From contig NZ_CP117867.1 of the NCBI RefSeq assembly GCF_028736035.1, positions 39,847-103,846 of the forward strand: a stretch of 64,000 nt of DNA, written 5' to 3'. The DNA is from Streptomyces sp. T12. GTDB taxonomy: Bacteria; Actinomycetota; Actinomycetes; Streptomycetales; Streptomycetaceae. The notes under the pieces were generated by a model, which was not told where the DNA came from, did not search any database, and worked only from the letters and a program-made list of their open reading frames with translations. Within the stretch, counting starts at the first letter, position 1. Each line of letters begins with the position of its first letter. Made by a program: the position numbers and the translations under genes. This document shows positions 1-9,420 of this stretch, piece by piece.

Positions 1-732
1 GGGGCGGTGTTGTCCGGTGCGCTGGAGGGCAGGGTCGAGGCCGATCGGGGCCTTCGGAACCTGACTGAGTCGTCCCGCACGCAGGAGCTGGTAGACGCGT
101 TCTGGCTCCAGCTGATCGCCCTGGAGAACGACGAGCGCCGCAGCGAACGCAACAGGTTGCTTCTGCCCGGTCTGACCGCGATGTCTCAGGCGGCGAGCCT
201 GGGCCCGGTGTGGGGCCAGCTCGCCGACCTGTTCACCGGCATCGACAAGGCCGCCGGCCACGATGTCCTGGTCGACCTCGGCCGCAGTGGCGCGTTCGGC
301 TCGTCAGGAGTGCTGGCGCTGCGCGCGGACGTGGTGCTGATGGTGATGCGCGGCACGGTGCGCAGTGTGCACGCCGCTCGCTCCCGCATCAGACAGCTGC
401 GGGCGCTCCTGGACGGGGAGAGCGGCCGGGGATCCGGCTCGCTGGGGATCATCCTGATCAAGGAGGGCCCCTACGGGCCGCGCGAGATCGAGACCGAACT
501 CGACGGTCTCGGCATTGGCACCCCCGTCGTGGCGACCCTTCCGTACCGGCCTGAGGAGGCCGCCGTGCTGTCGGACGGCGCTTCGGAGGGCCGCGGTTTC
601 ATGACCAGCAAGCTCATGACCGCCGCGCAGGGTGCGACGACGCCCATCCGGCAGCGTGTGGCCACGCGCCGTGCTCGGCTGGCGTCCCCGCTGCAGCAGC
701 GCCTGATGAGGGGAGGGCCCGGTGCGCGCTGA
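1..732 (+). CDS. TadZ/CpaE (Ssd)-like MinD-family ATPase, C-terminal part
   Basis: The reading frame is open at the left edge, so the N terminus with the Walker A loop lies outside the window. What remains resembles the C-terminal half of a SIMIBI/MinD-type ATPase. DVLVDLGRSG sits where the Walker B-like strand is expected, followed by a LRADVVLMVMRG strand and a helix with SVHAARS. The stop overlaps the next gene (tadA) by 11 nt. In Tad loci this protein places the secretion machine at the cell pole, and the gene order here matches Rv3660c-Rv3659c of Mycobacterium tuberculosis. The assignment rests mainly on position and on this half of the fold; a ParA of a partition system is less likely because tadA follows directly. 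Confidence 0.75.
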   Translation, partial: GAVLSGALEGRVEADRGLRNLTESSRTQELVDAFWLQLIALENDERRSERNRLLLPGLTAMSQAASLGPVWGQLADLFTGIDKAAGHDVLVDLGRSGAFGSSGVLALRADVVLMVMRGTVRSVHAARSRIRQLRALLDGESGRGSGSLGIILIKEGPYGPREIETELDGLGIGTPVVATLPYRPEEAAVLSDGASEGRGFMTSKLMTAAQGATTPIRQRVATRRARLASPLQQRLMRGGPGAR

Positions 733-2203
733 GAACGTCTACCACGCGCCCGTCCCCCAGCCGCCCGCGGCCGTGCCAGCACCGGGCTCGCCGTACGATC
801 CGCGCCGCGCCCCGGGGCAGGCCGCTGCCCCCGCGATGGTCAACGACCGCACCGTGCCCCGTGTGCACATCGACGCGCGGGCGGCCGGAGAGATCAAGCG
901 GCGGGTGAACAACCAGCTGCTCGCCGAGGCCAAGACCAACTCGAGTCTGGTCGGACCGGCACGTGAACAGCGGGCCCGCGCGCTGATCAATGAGCAGGTC
1001 GCCGTGTGGGGCGATGCTGCCCGCGTGTCGCGCGCGGTCACTGCGGCAGATGAGCAGGAACTGGCCGCGCTGGTCTTCGACATGCTCTTCAGGGCCGGTC
1101 GGCTGCAGCGCTACCTGGACGACGACCGGGTCGAAGACATCTGGATCAACGGCCCTAACGAGGTGTTCCTCAAGTTCAGCGATGACGCCGCGCCGGCCGC
1201 GGTCTCTCCAGTAGCCGAATCTGAGGAGGAGCTCCAGGAGTTGGTGCGCGACCTGATCCGCAACAGCGGGCAGTCCGGTCGCACGTTCTCCACGGCCAGC
1301 CCCGATGTAGCGCTGCGGCTGCCGGACGGCTCGCGTCTGCAGGCCCTGCACCCGGAGATCACCGGCGACCGCACGTTCGTGACGATCCGTCGCCACCGTC
1401 TGCAGGACGCCTCCCTGGACGACCTGGTGCAGCGGGGCACCATGGACGCCACCGTCGCGGCTCTGCTGGGCGCGTGCGTCCGCGCCCGCCGCAACATCAT
1501 GGTCGTGGGCGAGCAGTCCTCGGGCAAAACGACTCTGCTGCGCGCGCTGATGAAGGAGATCCCGCAGCACGAGCGGTTCGGCACCATCGAGACCGAGTTC
1601 GAACTGTGGGCCCACAAGAACGGTTACCACACCCAGGTGGTGCCGATGGAGGGCCGCGAGTCCAACGGCGAACGCGTCGACGGCCGCGCGGTCGGCGAGA
1701 TCACCCTGATGGATTTGATGTACCGGGCCAAGCGCATGTCGCTGAAGCGGGTCGTGGTCGGTGAGGTCCGCGGCCCGGAGGTCACCGCGATGATGCAGGC
1801 CCTCACCAGTGACCGGCCAGGCAGCATGTGCACGATGCACGCCTCCGAGCCGCATGTGGTCTTCGACCGCATCGCCGAGCTGTACCTGCTGGCCCGCGGC
1901 AATTTCTCCGAGCAGCTCGCCTACCGGCAGATCGCCAACGGCCTGCACTTCGTCGTCTTCATGTCGGTCGACGAGTCCGGGCCCGTCCCGCGCCGTCTGG
2001 TCAGCCACGTGTGGGAGATCACCGGCATCGGTGAGAACGGCCGCCCCGCCTACAACGAGATCTTCCGCCCTGCCTCCGAGTGGGATCTGCGGGCGGCCCC
2101 TGCGGCGCCGCTGTCGCCGCGCTCCCGGCGCCGTCTGGAGCTGGCCGGCTTCTCCAGCCATGTGCTGGACCAGGCCGCCGCCTTCCAGGGGGTGGGGGCA
2201 TGA
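722..2203 (+). CDS. tadA: TadA/CpaF family secretion ATPase
   Basis: Hexameric ATPase that powers assembly of Flp/Tad pili at the inner face of the membrane. The 493-aa product has a Pro-rich N terminus, then the CpaF-type N domain, a Walker A loop GEQSSGKTT near residue 262, and a Walker B strand VVVGEVRGPE near residue 343. TSDRPGSMCTMHA, the conserved segment after Walker B, follows. Its length fits TadA of actinobacteria. The GTG start at 722 lies inside the end of the tadZ-like gene, and the stop overlaps the tadB start (ATGA), so the genes are translationally coupled. Confidence 0.93.
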   Translation: MRAENVYHAPVPQPPAAVPAPGSPYDPRRAPGQAAAPAMVNDRTVPRVHIDARAAGEIKRRVNNQLLAEAKTNSSLVGPAREQRARALINEQVAVWGDAARVSRAVTAADEQELAALVFDMLFRAGRLQRYLDDDRVEDIWINGPNEVFLKFSDDAAPAAVSPVAESEEELQELVRDLIRNSGQSGRTFSTASPDVALRLPDGSRLQALHPEITGDRTFVTIRRHRLQDASLDDLVQRGTMDATVAALLGACVRARRNIMVVGEQSSGKTTLLRALMKEIPQHERFGTIETEFELWAHKNGYHTQVVPMEGRESNGERVDGRAVGEITLMDLMYRAKRMSLKRVVVGEVRGPEVTAMMQALTSDRPGSMCTMHASEPHVVFDRIAELYLLARGNFSEQLAYRQIANGLHFVVFMSVDESGPVPRRLVSHVWEITGIGENGRPAYNEIFRPASEWDLRAAPAAPLSPRSRRRLELAGFSSHVLDQAAAFQGVGA

Positions 2204-3117
2204 CAACCGCCCTGTGGTGGATGATGTGCGGCGCCCTGCTGGCCGGTGGTCTGGTCGCGGCCGTGGCGGCCACGATCGGCACCACGGAGCCCGCAGGGCA
2301 GGGACGCTTCGCCCGCTGGCGGGCGCAGTGGTCGGGCGGACCGGACGGCAAGGAACGCGTTGCCCGCCGGCGGATGTTCGCTGTGGCCGCGGTCGTCGTG
2401 ACGGCCGTGGTGTGGCTGCTCAGCGGAGTGTTCGTGGCCGCGGTCCTGCTCGGGGCAGCGGTGGTGGGAGTGCCGTGGCTGCTGTCCCCGACCGCGTCGG
2501 TCAAGGGACGGATCAACAAGCTGGAGGCCCTGGCCGACTGGACCCAGCGGCTGTCGGAGATCCTGCGCCTCGGCTTCGCCTTGGAACAGGCGCTGATCAC
2601 CAGCCGGAAGAATCCGCCCCCGGCGATCGAGGACGAGGTCAGCGAACTCGCCGACAAGCTGAAGGCCGGCTGGTTGCCGGTGGACGCGCTGAAGGACTTC
2701 GCCGACCGGCTCGACGACGTCACCGCGGACAAGGTGTGTGCCGGGCTGATGCTGTGCGCGGTCGACCCGGGGCCGGGTCTGGCTCAAGTCCTCGAGGACG
2801 TCTCCGCCTCTATCCGCGAGGAAGTCGCCGAGCGTCGGAAGATCGAATCGGGCAGGGCCAAGTCTCGCAGCGCCGTACGCACGATGACGATCATCAGCCT
2901 GTGCCTGGTCCTGGGCGGGTTCCTCGTGCCCTACACCGACCCCTACGGCACCCTTCTCGGCCAGATGGTCCTGGCCCTGCTGGCCGCCGCGTTCGCCGCG
3001 GTGCTGTGGTGGACCCGCCGCCTGGCCAGCCACCACCCGGTGCCCCGCTTCCTGATCATTGATCCGCGCAGCCGGGTCAAGCAAGTTGAGCCTGCCGCCG
3101 AGGAGTTGGCCGCATGA
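2200..3117 (+). CDS. tadB: TadB-like type II secretion F-domain membrane protein
   Basis: Inner-membrane platform protein of the pilus machine. The 305-aa product has N-terminal hydrophobic segments (about residues 5-25 and 65-95), a cytoplasmic T2SSF helical domain (about 100-230) and C-terminal membrane segments near 230-285. The start at 2200 is chosen because its ATG overlaps the tadA stop as ATGA; an open frame also extends upstream inside tadA, but that part is out of register with any domain. The next start overlaps this stop in the same way. TadB and TadC normally form a heteromeric pair. Confidence 0.88.
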   Translation: MTTALWWMMCGALLAGGLVAAVAATIGTTEPAGQGRFARWRAQWSGGPDGKERVARRRMFAVAAVVVTAVVWLLSGVFVAAVLLGAAVVGVPWLLSPTASVKGRINKLEALADWTQRLSEILRLGFALEQALITSRKNPPPAIEDEVSELADKLKAGWLPVDALKDFADRLDDVTADKVCAGLMLCAVDPGPGLAQVLEDVSASIREEVAERRKIESGRAKSRSAVRTMTIISLCLVLGGFLVPYTDPYGTLLGQMVLALLAAAFAAVLWWTRRLASHHPVPRFLIIDPRSRVKQVEPAAEELAA

Positions 3118-3992
3118 GCATGACCGCCCTCGTTGTCTGCGGTGGCCTCGCCGGTGCCGGCGTGGCACTGCTCGTACGCGAGCTGGTGCCCTCCGCGCCC
3201 AAGCTCGGTCCCACCCTGCGCCGCCTCGACCCGCCCGCCACTCGCCCCGGGGATCGGGCCCGCCGCTCCCACCCCTCCACCGCCTGGGCAGCCCGCTGGG
3301 CGGAGCGGATGCCAGGCGGCCTGCCGCGCACCGACCTGGACTTGCTGAACCAGACGCCCGAGCAGTTCCTCGTCAACAAGGTCGCCCTCGCCCTGCTCGG
3401 CCTGCTCGCCCCGGTCGTCCTGGTGGTGGGCTGGACGCTGATGGGCCTGTCCGTACCGCTGCTCATCCCGGCCGGCGTCGGCGTGCTCCTGGCCGCACTG
3501 CTGTGGTTCGTGCCCGACTGGGGTGTCGCCAGCGAAGCCGCCAAGGCCCGCACCGAGTTCGCCTACGCGGCGGCTGCCTGGCTGGACCTGGTCGCCACCC
3601 GCATGGCCTCCAACGTCGCGGCCGACCAGGCCCTGGAAGACGCCGCCCGCATCGGCCGCGGCTGGGCCTTCGTCCGGATCCAAGAAGCCCTGCTGCGCGC
3701 CCGCACGGAGAAGTCCTCCCCCTGGCAGGCCCTGGACGACCTCGGCACCCAGCTCAACCTGACCGTGCTCAACGACGTCGCCGACATCATGCGTTTGTCC
3801 TCCGACGACGGCGCGAGCGTCTACGACACGCTCCGCAACCGCGCCAAGGGCCTGACCAACGAGCTCCTGACGGCGGAAGCCGCCCGGGCCAACGCCGACA
3901 GCGAGAAGCTGCACGTCCCGGCAGCTCTCCTCGCCGTGATCGTCATGATCGCCGTCGCGTTCCCGGCCGTGCTGAACGTCTTCACCATCTGA
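3114..3992 (+). CDS. tadC: TadC-like type II secretion F-domain membrane protein
   Basis: Second platform protein of the Tad machine, 292 aa. It opens with a hydrophobic segment (residues 3-22), has a paired membrane stretch around 85-130, a T2SSF helical domain (about 140-265) and a last membrane segment at the C terminus ending AVLNVFTI. The ATG overlaps the tadB stop. A 46-nt gap separates it from the pilin gene, the first real spacing in the operon, which leaves room for a separate ribosome entry for the highly expressed pilin. Confidence 0.87.
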   Translation: MSMTALVVCGGLAGAGVALLVRELVPSAPKLGPTLRRLDPPATRPGDRARRSHPSTAWAARWAERMPGGLPRTDLDLLNQTPEQFLVNKVALALLGLLAPVVLVVGWTLMGLSVPLLIPAGVGVLLAALLWFVPDWGVASEAAKARTEFAYAAAAWLDLVATRMASNVAADQALEDAARIGRGWAFVRIQEALLRARTEKSSPWQALDDLGTQLNLTVLNDVADIMRLSSDDGASVYDTLRNRAKGLTNELLTAEAARANADSEKLHVPAALLAVIVMIAVAFPAVLNVFTI

Positions 3993-4038
3993 CCACCACG
4001 CATCCCGTGCGCACCGAGAACAGAAGGAAAAACCCCTC

Positions 4039-4275
4039 GTGAAGAACACGCTGCTGAAGGCACAGACCACCGTGGCCCTGCAGGCCGCCGCGCTGCGGAC
4101 CCGACTCACCGACGCGCATGAGGAGATCAAGACCCGCGGCGACCGCGGCGACAGCCCCGTCTCCACCGTCATCATCATCGTCGCCGCCATCGTGGGCGCC
4201 CTGCTCATCGCCGGCGGCCTGGCCGCCCTGTACGCCAAGGCCAACGGCAAGCTCGGCGACATCGACCTCGGCTGA
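4039..4275 (+). CDS. Flp-type pilin-like small membrane protein
   Basis: A 78-aa product with a charged amphipathic N terminus, a Gly-Asp-Ser-Pro stretch and then one strongly hydrophobic segment (about residues 43-65, STVIIIVAAIVGALLIAGG), ending in a short polar tail. This is the position and shape of the Flp pilin (Rv3656c-like) in actinobacterial Tad loci. The GTG start at 4039 follows an AGAAGGAAA ribosome binding site. The SPVST run just before the hydrophobic stretch is where the prepilin peptidase would cut; the exact site cannot be fixed. The leader is long for an Flp pilin. Confidence 0.75.
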   Translation: MKNTLLKAQTTVALQAAALRTRLTDAHEEIKTRGDRGDSPVSTVIIIVAAIVGALLIAGGLAALYAKANGKLGDIDLG

Positions 4276-4285
4276 CGGCCCGACC

Positions 4286-4696
4286 ATGAACAGAGTGCTG
4301 CCGCGCCACGAACGCGACCGGGGGTCCTCCCCGATCCAGGTGGCCATCATCTTCCCCGTCGTGATCCTTCTGACGCTGTCCGCGGTACAGGGCTTTTTGT
4401 GGGCCTACGCCCGCAACGTCGCTTACACCGCGGCCCGCGAAGGCGTGTCAGCCGGGCGGATGTACGAGGCCGGGCCGGAGGACGGGGCGGCCAAAGCGCA
4501 GGCCGCGGCGCAGGATTTGGGAGGCAACATCCTCACCGGCCCCCAGGTGTCCACCGCAGGCAGCACCCAGGAACGCATCCGCATCCGCGTCGAAGGACAG
4601 GCCATCTCCCTCGTGCCCGGCGTGGGCGGATTCACCGTCAGCGCCACCGTGTCCGGGCCCATCGAGCGGTGGACCACAGCGCAGGGGAACGGATGA
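4286..4696 (+). CDS. TadE-like pseudopilin
   Basis: A 136-aa TadE-family minor pilin. It begins with a short charged stretch (ERDRGSSPIQVAIIFPVV), followed by one membrane segment (about residues 17-39) whose S-P-I-Q-V-A-I pattern is the usual pseudopilin cleavage region. The rest is an extracytoplasmic beta-type domain. ATG at 4286 is chosen over the longer open frame because it starts directly before this motif and lies 10 nt after the pilin stop. The stop overlaps the next start as ATGA. Confidence 0.82.
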   Translation: MNRVLPRHERDRGSSPIQVAIIFPVVILLTLSAVQGFLWAYARNVAYTAAREGVSAGRMYEAGPEDGAAKAQAAAQDLGGNILTGPQVSTAGSTQERIRIRVEGQAISLVPGVGGFTVSATVSGPIERWTTAQGNG

Positions 4697-5139
4697 TGCT
4701 CAAGCACCTCAACCCCCGTGAGCGAGACCGCGGCGACGTCGCGATCGAAGCGGTCATCGTGGTGCCCCTGCTCCTGGCCCTCGCCCTGGTCTTCATCGCC
4801 GGCGCCCGGCTGTCCGTCGCCGGGCAGAAGACCGACGCCGCCGCCCAGGCCGCTGCCCGTGCCGCCTCGCTGGAGCGCACCCCGGGCGCCGGGCAGGCCG
4901 CCGCACAGGAAGCGGCCGCGGACTCCCTCAACTCGCAGCAGCAGAGCTGCTCCACCACCAGCGTGCGGGCGAACACCAGCGGGCTCGCCGCGCCAGTCGG
5001 ACAGGTCTCGCAGGTCACCGTGACCGTCTCGTGCACCGTCCCTCTAGGCGACCTGTTCGTCCTCGGCGGCGGCCCCGGAGTCCGTACCGTCACCAGTTCC
5101 TTCACCTCGATCGTTGACGCCTACCGGGAGCGCGGATGA
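4693..5139 (+). CDS. TadE/TadF-like pseudopilin
   Basis: A 148-aa product with an N-terminal RERDRGDVAIEAVIVVPLLL motif: the G-x-x-x-[IVL]-E pseudopilin signature with a Glu at +5 of the presumed mature chain, then one membrane helix. The extracytoplasmic part contains two Cys (QQSCS and TVSCT) that could form a disulfide. The ATG at 4693 overlaps the previous stop. It is the second of three consecutive pseudopilin-like genes. Confidence 0.82.
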   Translation: MMLKHLNPRERDRGDVAIEAVIVVPLLLALALVFIAGARLSVAGQKTDAAAQAAARAASLERTPGAGQAAAQEAAADSLNSQQQSCSTTSVRANTSGLAAPVGQVSQVTVTVSCTVPLGDLFVLGGGPGVRTVTSSFTSIVDAYRERG

Positions 5140-5579
5140 CCAGCACACAGCGCGCCCCACGGCGGAATTGGCACGACGACCGCGGCGGCGTCTCCGTCTT
5201 CGTTGCCATCATCGCCGTCCCGCTGCTGTTTCTGGGCGGCCTGTTCGCCGTCGACGCCTTCGGCGTCACCCGCGCCCACGAACGCGCCGACGGGGTTGCC
5301 ACCGAGGCCGCCCGAGCCGCCGCCCAGGCCATCGATCCCTCCCAGGCCATCACCGGCAACGCGATCGTCGCCGCCCCCCAAGACGCCGCCGCGGCCGCCC
5401 GCGCCTACCTGAACGCGGCCGGTGTCAACGGCACCGTGACCGTCAGCGGCGACGGCCACCGGATCACCGTGCAGGTCACCGACACCTACACCGGCAAGTT
5501 CGCCCCCAACACGTGGACCGTTAACGCCACCAGCTCCGCCTCACTGCTACACGGGATCACCCAACCCGAGAAGGACTAA
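5136..5579 (+). CDS. TadG/Rv3654c-like pilus-associated protein
   Basis: A 147-aa product with DDRGGVSVFVAIIAVPLL at the N terminus, a Tad-type pseudopilin leader and membrane helix, then an Ala-rich region (RADGVATEAARAAAQA) and a small extracytoplasmic domain. In actinobacteria the last small gene of the tad locus (Rv3654c type) has this form. Coupled to the previous gene by an ATGA overlap; the LysM-BTAD gene starts 4 nt after its stop. Confidence 0.78.
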   Translation: MTSTQRAPRRNWHDDRGGVSVFVAIIAVPLLFLGGLFAVDAFGVTRAHERADGVATEAARAAAQAIDPSQAITGNAIVAAPQDAAAAARAYLNAAGVNGTVTVSGDGHRITVQVTDTYTGKFAPNTWTVNATSSASLLHGITQPEKD

Positions 5580-5583
5580 CCGG

Positions 5584-8500
5584 ATGTCCAAGACCCGATC
5601 CCGCTCCACCGCGCCCACGCGGCGAGGTTCGCTGCGACTCCTGCGCGCCCTGGCATCCGCAATCGTCCTGTGCGCCTTGGTGGTCGGCCTGCCCTGGCTG
5701 CTGTGGGAGGCCACCACGGCGATCTGGGACTCGGGCAGCGACGCCTTCACCCACCTGCTCACGCGCCAGGACACCGGCAGCGCGTTCATGCTGGCCCTCT
5801 GCATCGTCGGATGGATCAGCTGGGCCAGCTTCGTACTGTCCCTGCTGCTGGAGATCCCCGCGCAGCTCCGCGGCCGCAGTGCCCCGCGCCTGCCCGGGCT
5901 GGGCGTCAGTCAGCGCGCCGCCGCCACCCTCGTCGGCGGCATCCTGATGCTCTTCACCACCAGCACCGCGCTCGCCTCGGCCGCCACCCCCGCCCAGGCC
6001 GTCCCCACAGTTTCTGCCAGCCACGCACCCGGCCACGCCGCCCATACCGCAACGCCGCCGACCGACCAGAGCGCCGACCCCGCTGCCACACGGGCGTCGA
6101 CGGCCGATCCGGCGCAGCAGACCTACACCGTGCGCGACACCCGCCCCGCGGAGAGCCTGTGGAGCATCGCCGAGGACCTCTACGGCGACGGCGCCCTCTA
6201 CACGAAGATCGCCGACGCGAACGAAGGCCGCCGCATGGCCGACGGCAACACCTTCCACGCCAACGCGCCGATCCAGCCCGGTTGGGTCCTTCACGTGCCC
6301 GACATGCCGACCGCCGGCCCGAGCACCCAGACCGACCACACCCAGCCCGCCGACGCCGGCGCGACGTCGTACACCGTGCGCTCCGGTGACACGATGTGGG
6401 GCATCGCCGAGGACGAACTGGGCGACGGCAGTAAGTACACGGAGATCTTCGACGAGAACCGGGGAGCCTCACAGCCCGGCGGCACTGCCCTGACCGACCC
6501 GGACGAGATCCGCCCCGGGCTCAAGCTGGACATCCCGCACGCGACCGCCCCGTCCGACCAGCCGGACGGCCGCACGGACAGCGGCGAGACGCCGTCCCAC
6601 AGCGACGAGCGCGCCGACACCGACCACGACCAGGCCGACGACACCGCGCCGGACGAGGGGGACACCGGGGCCGCGCCGCGCGAGTCCGCCCACCCCGACG
6701 ACCAAGCGGCCACCCCCGCGACTCCGACGCCGCACGCCACCGAGCACGACCAGGGCGAGCAGGCCCCACCCGCGGCGTCCCCGACGCCTGAGGCAAAGAA
6801 GCCGTCGGCCACGCCGTCCGCGTCCGCCTCGGCGCAGCCGTCAACTCCCGCCCCATCCACATCGACCACGCCGGACACCGCCACGCCAGCCCCGGAAGCC
6901 ACCGGCGAATCAGACGAGGCGCCGGTCGGCGTAGGCGAGGCGGCCGGCATCGGCCTGCTGCTCGCCGGCTCCCTGATCGCCACCGTAGGGGTCAAGCGGC
7001 TGCTGCAGCGCCGCCGTCGGCGCCCGGGCGAGACGATCGCCATGCCGGAAGAGCCGGGCCGTCTGGAACAGGTCCTGGAGGCGGGCGCCGAGCCGGAGGC
7101 CGTCGACCTCCTGGACGCCGCGCTGCGCACCCTGGCCCATCACGCCGCCGAGCAAGGCCGCCCGCTGCCCGCTATCCGCGGCGCCCGGGCCACCTCCCGC
7201 GCCGTCGACCTCCTCATCGACCACGACCCCGCACCGGAGACTCAGCCCCCGATCCCGTTCACACAGGCCTCCGACGGGCGCTGGACGCTGGACGCGGCGC
7301 ACCCCCTGCTCGACGCCGACCAGGCCCGCGACACCCCGGCCCCCTACCCGGGCCTGGTCACCCTTGGCACCCACCCCGACGACGGCAGCCACCTGCTCCT
7401 CAACCTCGCCACCGTGCGCGTGCTGCTCCTCGACGGTGACGCCACCGCCGTCCGCGACACCGCCCGCGTCATCGCCCTGGACGCGGCCACCAGCACGTGG
7501 AGCGACCACGCCGAAATCCTCACCGTCGGTCTGGACACCGAACTGCCCGCACGACTGCCCAAGGGACGCCTGCGCACGGTGCCGCACCTTCGCGCCGCCC
7601 AAAGCGACCTGGGCGACCTGCTCCTCACCCACCACCAGCACGCCCCCGCAGAAGGCGACGAGCAGCCGGACCCGCTGCCGTGGATGCTGATCTGCGCCGC
7701 AGAGACCACCACACCGGACGAGGCCCGTCACCTCGCCGACGCGCTCACCGCGGCCCGGCACCTGCCGGTCGCCCTGGTGCTGCCCGCCGAGGGCGCCAGC
7801 GACGCCTTCCCCGACGCCGTACGCCTGACCGTCGGCTCCGACACACCCCAGCACCTCGACGTCCTGGACAGCGACCTGATCGTGCAGTACATGACCGACG
7901 AGGAGTACCGCGAGTTCCTCGAGGTCCTGCAGACCGCCGACGAGCCGGCCCGCTCCGCCGAGGGCCCCTGGCAACTCGTCCCGCCCGTCAGCCTCGACAA
8001 ACCGGCCGAGCCAAGCAGCCCGCCCGCCCCGCCGTACCTCGCATCGCCCACCGCCGTACCGGACGCACCCTTCACCGCGCTGTCTGGCGCCGCGCCCCCC
8101 GCCTCCGTGCGCATCCTGGCACCGGTGCCTCCGCCAGACCACTCCGCCGACGACCCCGACGCCCCCGCCCCGACCACAGCAGACGCCCGTGAGCTCTCCG
8201 AACCTGCGGAACTCGAGGAGGAGCCGGCCGACGCCATCGACCTGCACGCCCCCGAAGTCCAGGTCCTCGGCCCCGTCAGCGTCACCGGCATCGAGGCCTC
8301 CGGCCACGGCCTGAGAATCTCCCTGCTCGCCGCGCTGCTGTACTTCAAGCCCGGCTGCAGCACGGACACTGCACGCGAGGCCATGGACCCGCGCAACCCC
8401 TGGAGCAAGACCACGCTGCAGACCCGCATCTCTGAACTGCGCAACCGCCTGGGCAACGACGCGGACGGCAACCTCTACCTGCCCCGCGACCGCACCGGTA

Positions 8501-8967
8501 CCTACCGCCTGTCACCCAAGGTCCGCTGCGACTGGACCCGCTTCACCCAGCTCGCCGAGCGCGGCCTGCATAAGGGCCCCACCACCGGCATCGCCGACCT
8601 GGAGGCCGCCCTCGCACTCGTCCGCGGACGACCCTTCGCCGGCACCGACCCCACCTGGGCCGCCACCCGCATCCAGGAAATGCTCGTCCGCATCGTCGAC
8701 GTCGCACACACCCTGGCCACCTGGCACCGCACCGCCCCCCGCCCCGACATCGAGGCGGCACGCCGCGCCGTACGCATCGGCATCGACGTCGACGACAGTG
8801 CTGAAATCCTCTACCAGGACTGGATGCTCCTCGAAGACGCGGCAGGCAACCGAGACGGTGTACGCACCGCATACGACACCATCCGCGACCTCAACCGCCG
8901 TCTCGACGTCGAAATGGAAGCCGAGACTGATCGCGTCTTCGACGCGATCATGAGCCGGAGCGCGTAA
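5584..8967 (+). CDS. LysM and BTAD domain membrane protein of the Tad operon
   Basis: A 1127-aa multi-domain protein. Seen in order: three hydrophobic segments (about residues 21-45, 69-90, 113-132); two LysM peptidoglycan-binding domains beginning YTVRDT (about 181-238) and YTVRSGDTMW (about 262-316); a long Pro/Ala/Thr/Asp-rich linker; a further membrane segment (about 448-472) followed by a basic RRRRR run; a cytoplasmic region; and a C-terminal winged-helix plus BTAD helical domain (from about residue 890, VLGPVSVTG) as in SARP regulators. LysM outside and BTAD inside suggests a link between the wall and the pilus machine or a signal receiver. Similar proteins sit beside Tad genes in Streptomyces. 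It ends the operon with the 101-aa gene behind it. Confidence 0.85.
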   Translation: MSKTRSRSTAPTRRGSLRLLRALASAIVLCALVVGLPWLLWEATTAIWDSGSDAFTHLLTRQDTGSAFMLALCIVGWISWASFVLSLLLEIPAQLRGRSAPRLPGLGVSQRAAATLVGGILMLFTTSTALASAATPAQAVPTVSASHAPGHAAHTATPPTDQSADPAATRASTADPAQQTYTVRDTRPAESLWSIAEDLYGDGALYTKIADANEGRRMADGNTFHANAPIQPGWVLHVPDMPTAGPSTQTDHTQPADAGATSYTVRSGDTMWGIAEDELGDGSKYTEIFDENRGASQPGGTALTDPDEIRPGLKLDIPHATAPSDQPDGRTDSGETPSHSDERADTDHDQADDTAPDEGDTGAAPRESAHPDDQAATPATPTPHATEHDQGEQAPPAASPTPEAKKPSATPSASASAQPSTPAPSTSTTPDTATPAPEATGESDEAPVGVGEAAGIGLLLAGSLIATVGVKRLLQRRRRRPGETIAMPEEPGRLEQVLEAGAEPEAVDLLDAALRTLAHHAAEQGRPLPAIRGARATSRAVDLLIDHDPAPETQPPIPFTQASDGRWTLDAAHPLLDADQARDTPAPYPGLVTLGTHPDDGSHLLLNLATVRVLLLDGDATAVRDTARVIALDAATSTWSDHAEILTVGLDTELPARLPKGRLRTVPHLRAAQSDLGDLLLTHHQHAPAEGDEQPDPLPWMLICAAETTTPDEARHLADALTAARHLPVALVLPAEGASDAFPDAVRLTVGSDTPQHLDVLDSDLIVQYMTDEEYREFLEVLQTADEPARSAEGPWQLVPPVSLDKPAEPSSPPAPPYLASPTAVPDAPFTALSGAAPPASVRILAPVPPPDHSADDPDAPAPTTADARELSEPAELEEEPADAIDLHAPEVQVLGPVSVTGIEASGHGLRISLLAALLYFKPGCSTDTAREAMDPRNPWSKTTLQTRISELRNRLGNDADGNLYLPRDRTGTYRLSPKVRCDWTRFTQLAERGLHKGPTTGIADLEAALALVRGRPFAGTDPTWAATRIQEMLVRIVDVAHTLATWHRTAPRPDIEAARRAVRIGIDVDDSAEILYQDWMLLEDAAGNRDGVRTAYDTIRDLNRRLDVEMEAETDRVFDAIMSRSA

Positions 8968-8986
8968 CCGGAAGGGCCGCAGCGCA

Positions 8987-9292
8987 ATGAACCGCGCCTA
9001 CGACGAGACGTACGACGCACTGCTCGCCCTGGCTGCACGCCTCGACGCCCAACGGCGGATGCCGGACGGCTCGGTTGATGCCCACGCCACCGCGGCCATG
9101 CACGCGGCCCGGTTCGCCGCGTCCATCCTGCGGCCGCGCGTACCGGAGGCGGCCCCGCTGCCGTTCGCCCACAGCACCGAGCGCCTCCTTGAGCTGACCC
9201 GGGTCTGGCGCGAGGCGGCACTCGAGGATGGTGAGTTTGCCCCGACCACACCGGTTTTGACGCTCATCGAAGGCGAGAAAGGTCGCACATGA
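8987..9292 (+). CDS. Hypothetical protein, last gene of the Tad operon
   Basis: A 101-aa, soluble, Ala/Arg/Glu-rich, probably helical protein with no motif I recognise. It starts 19 nt after the LysM-BTAD stop with a GGAAGGG ribosome site in front, and is followed by a strong hairpin, so it is read as the end of the pilus operon. Function unknown. Confidence 0.6.
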   Translation: MNRAYDETYDALLALAARLDAQRRMPDGSVDAHATAAMHAARFAASILRPRVPEAAPLPFAHSTERLLELTRVWREAALEDGEFAPTTPVLTLIEGEKGRT

Positions 9293-9327
9293 TCATTGAC
9301 CCCTTGCCGGCCAGGGGCACTTACCCA

Positions 9328-9352
9328 GGCAGGAGAGCGGGGCTCTCCTGCC
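9328..9352 (+). terminator. Hairpin terminator of the Tad operon
   Basis: Perfect 10-bp stem GGCAGGAGAG / CTCTCCTGCC with a 5-nt loop, 35 nt after the last operon gene. There is no T run, as is common in Streptomyces terminators. Confidence 0.75.
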
Positions 9353-9420
9353 GAGCGACTACGCCACAGGCGGCAGACACGGCATAGTCGGAGTACCACA
9401 CGATTGAGGAGCACCGCGCG

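Noticed and set aside
614..2206. 530-aa minus-strand open frame opposite tadA
   Set aside because: A GC-rich shadow: His/Arg/Gly/Asp-heavy composition with no domains, while tadA on the plus strand has all ATPase motifs.
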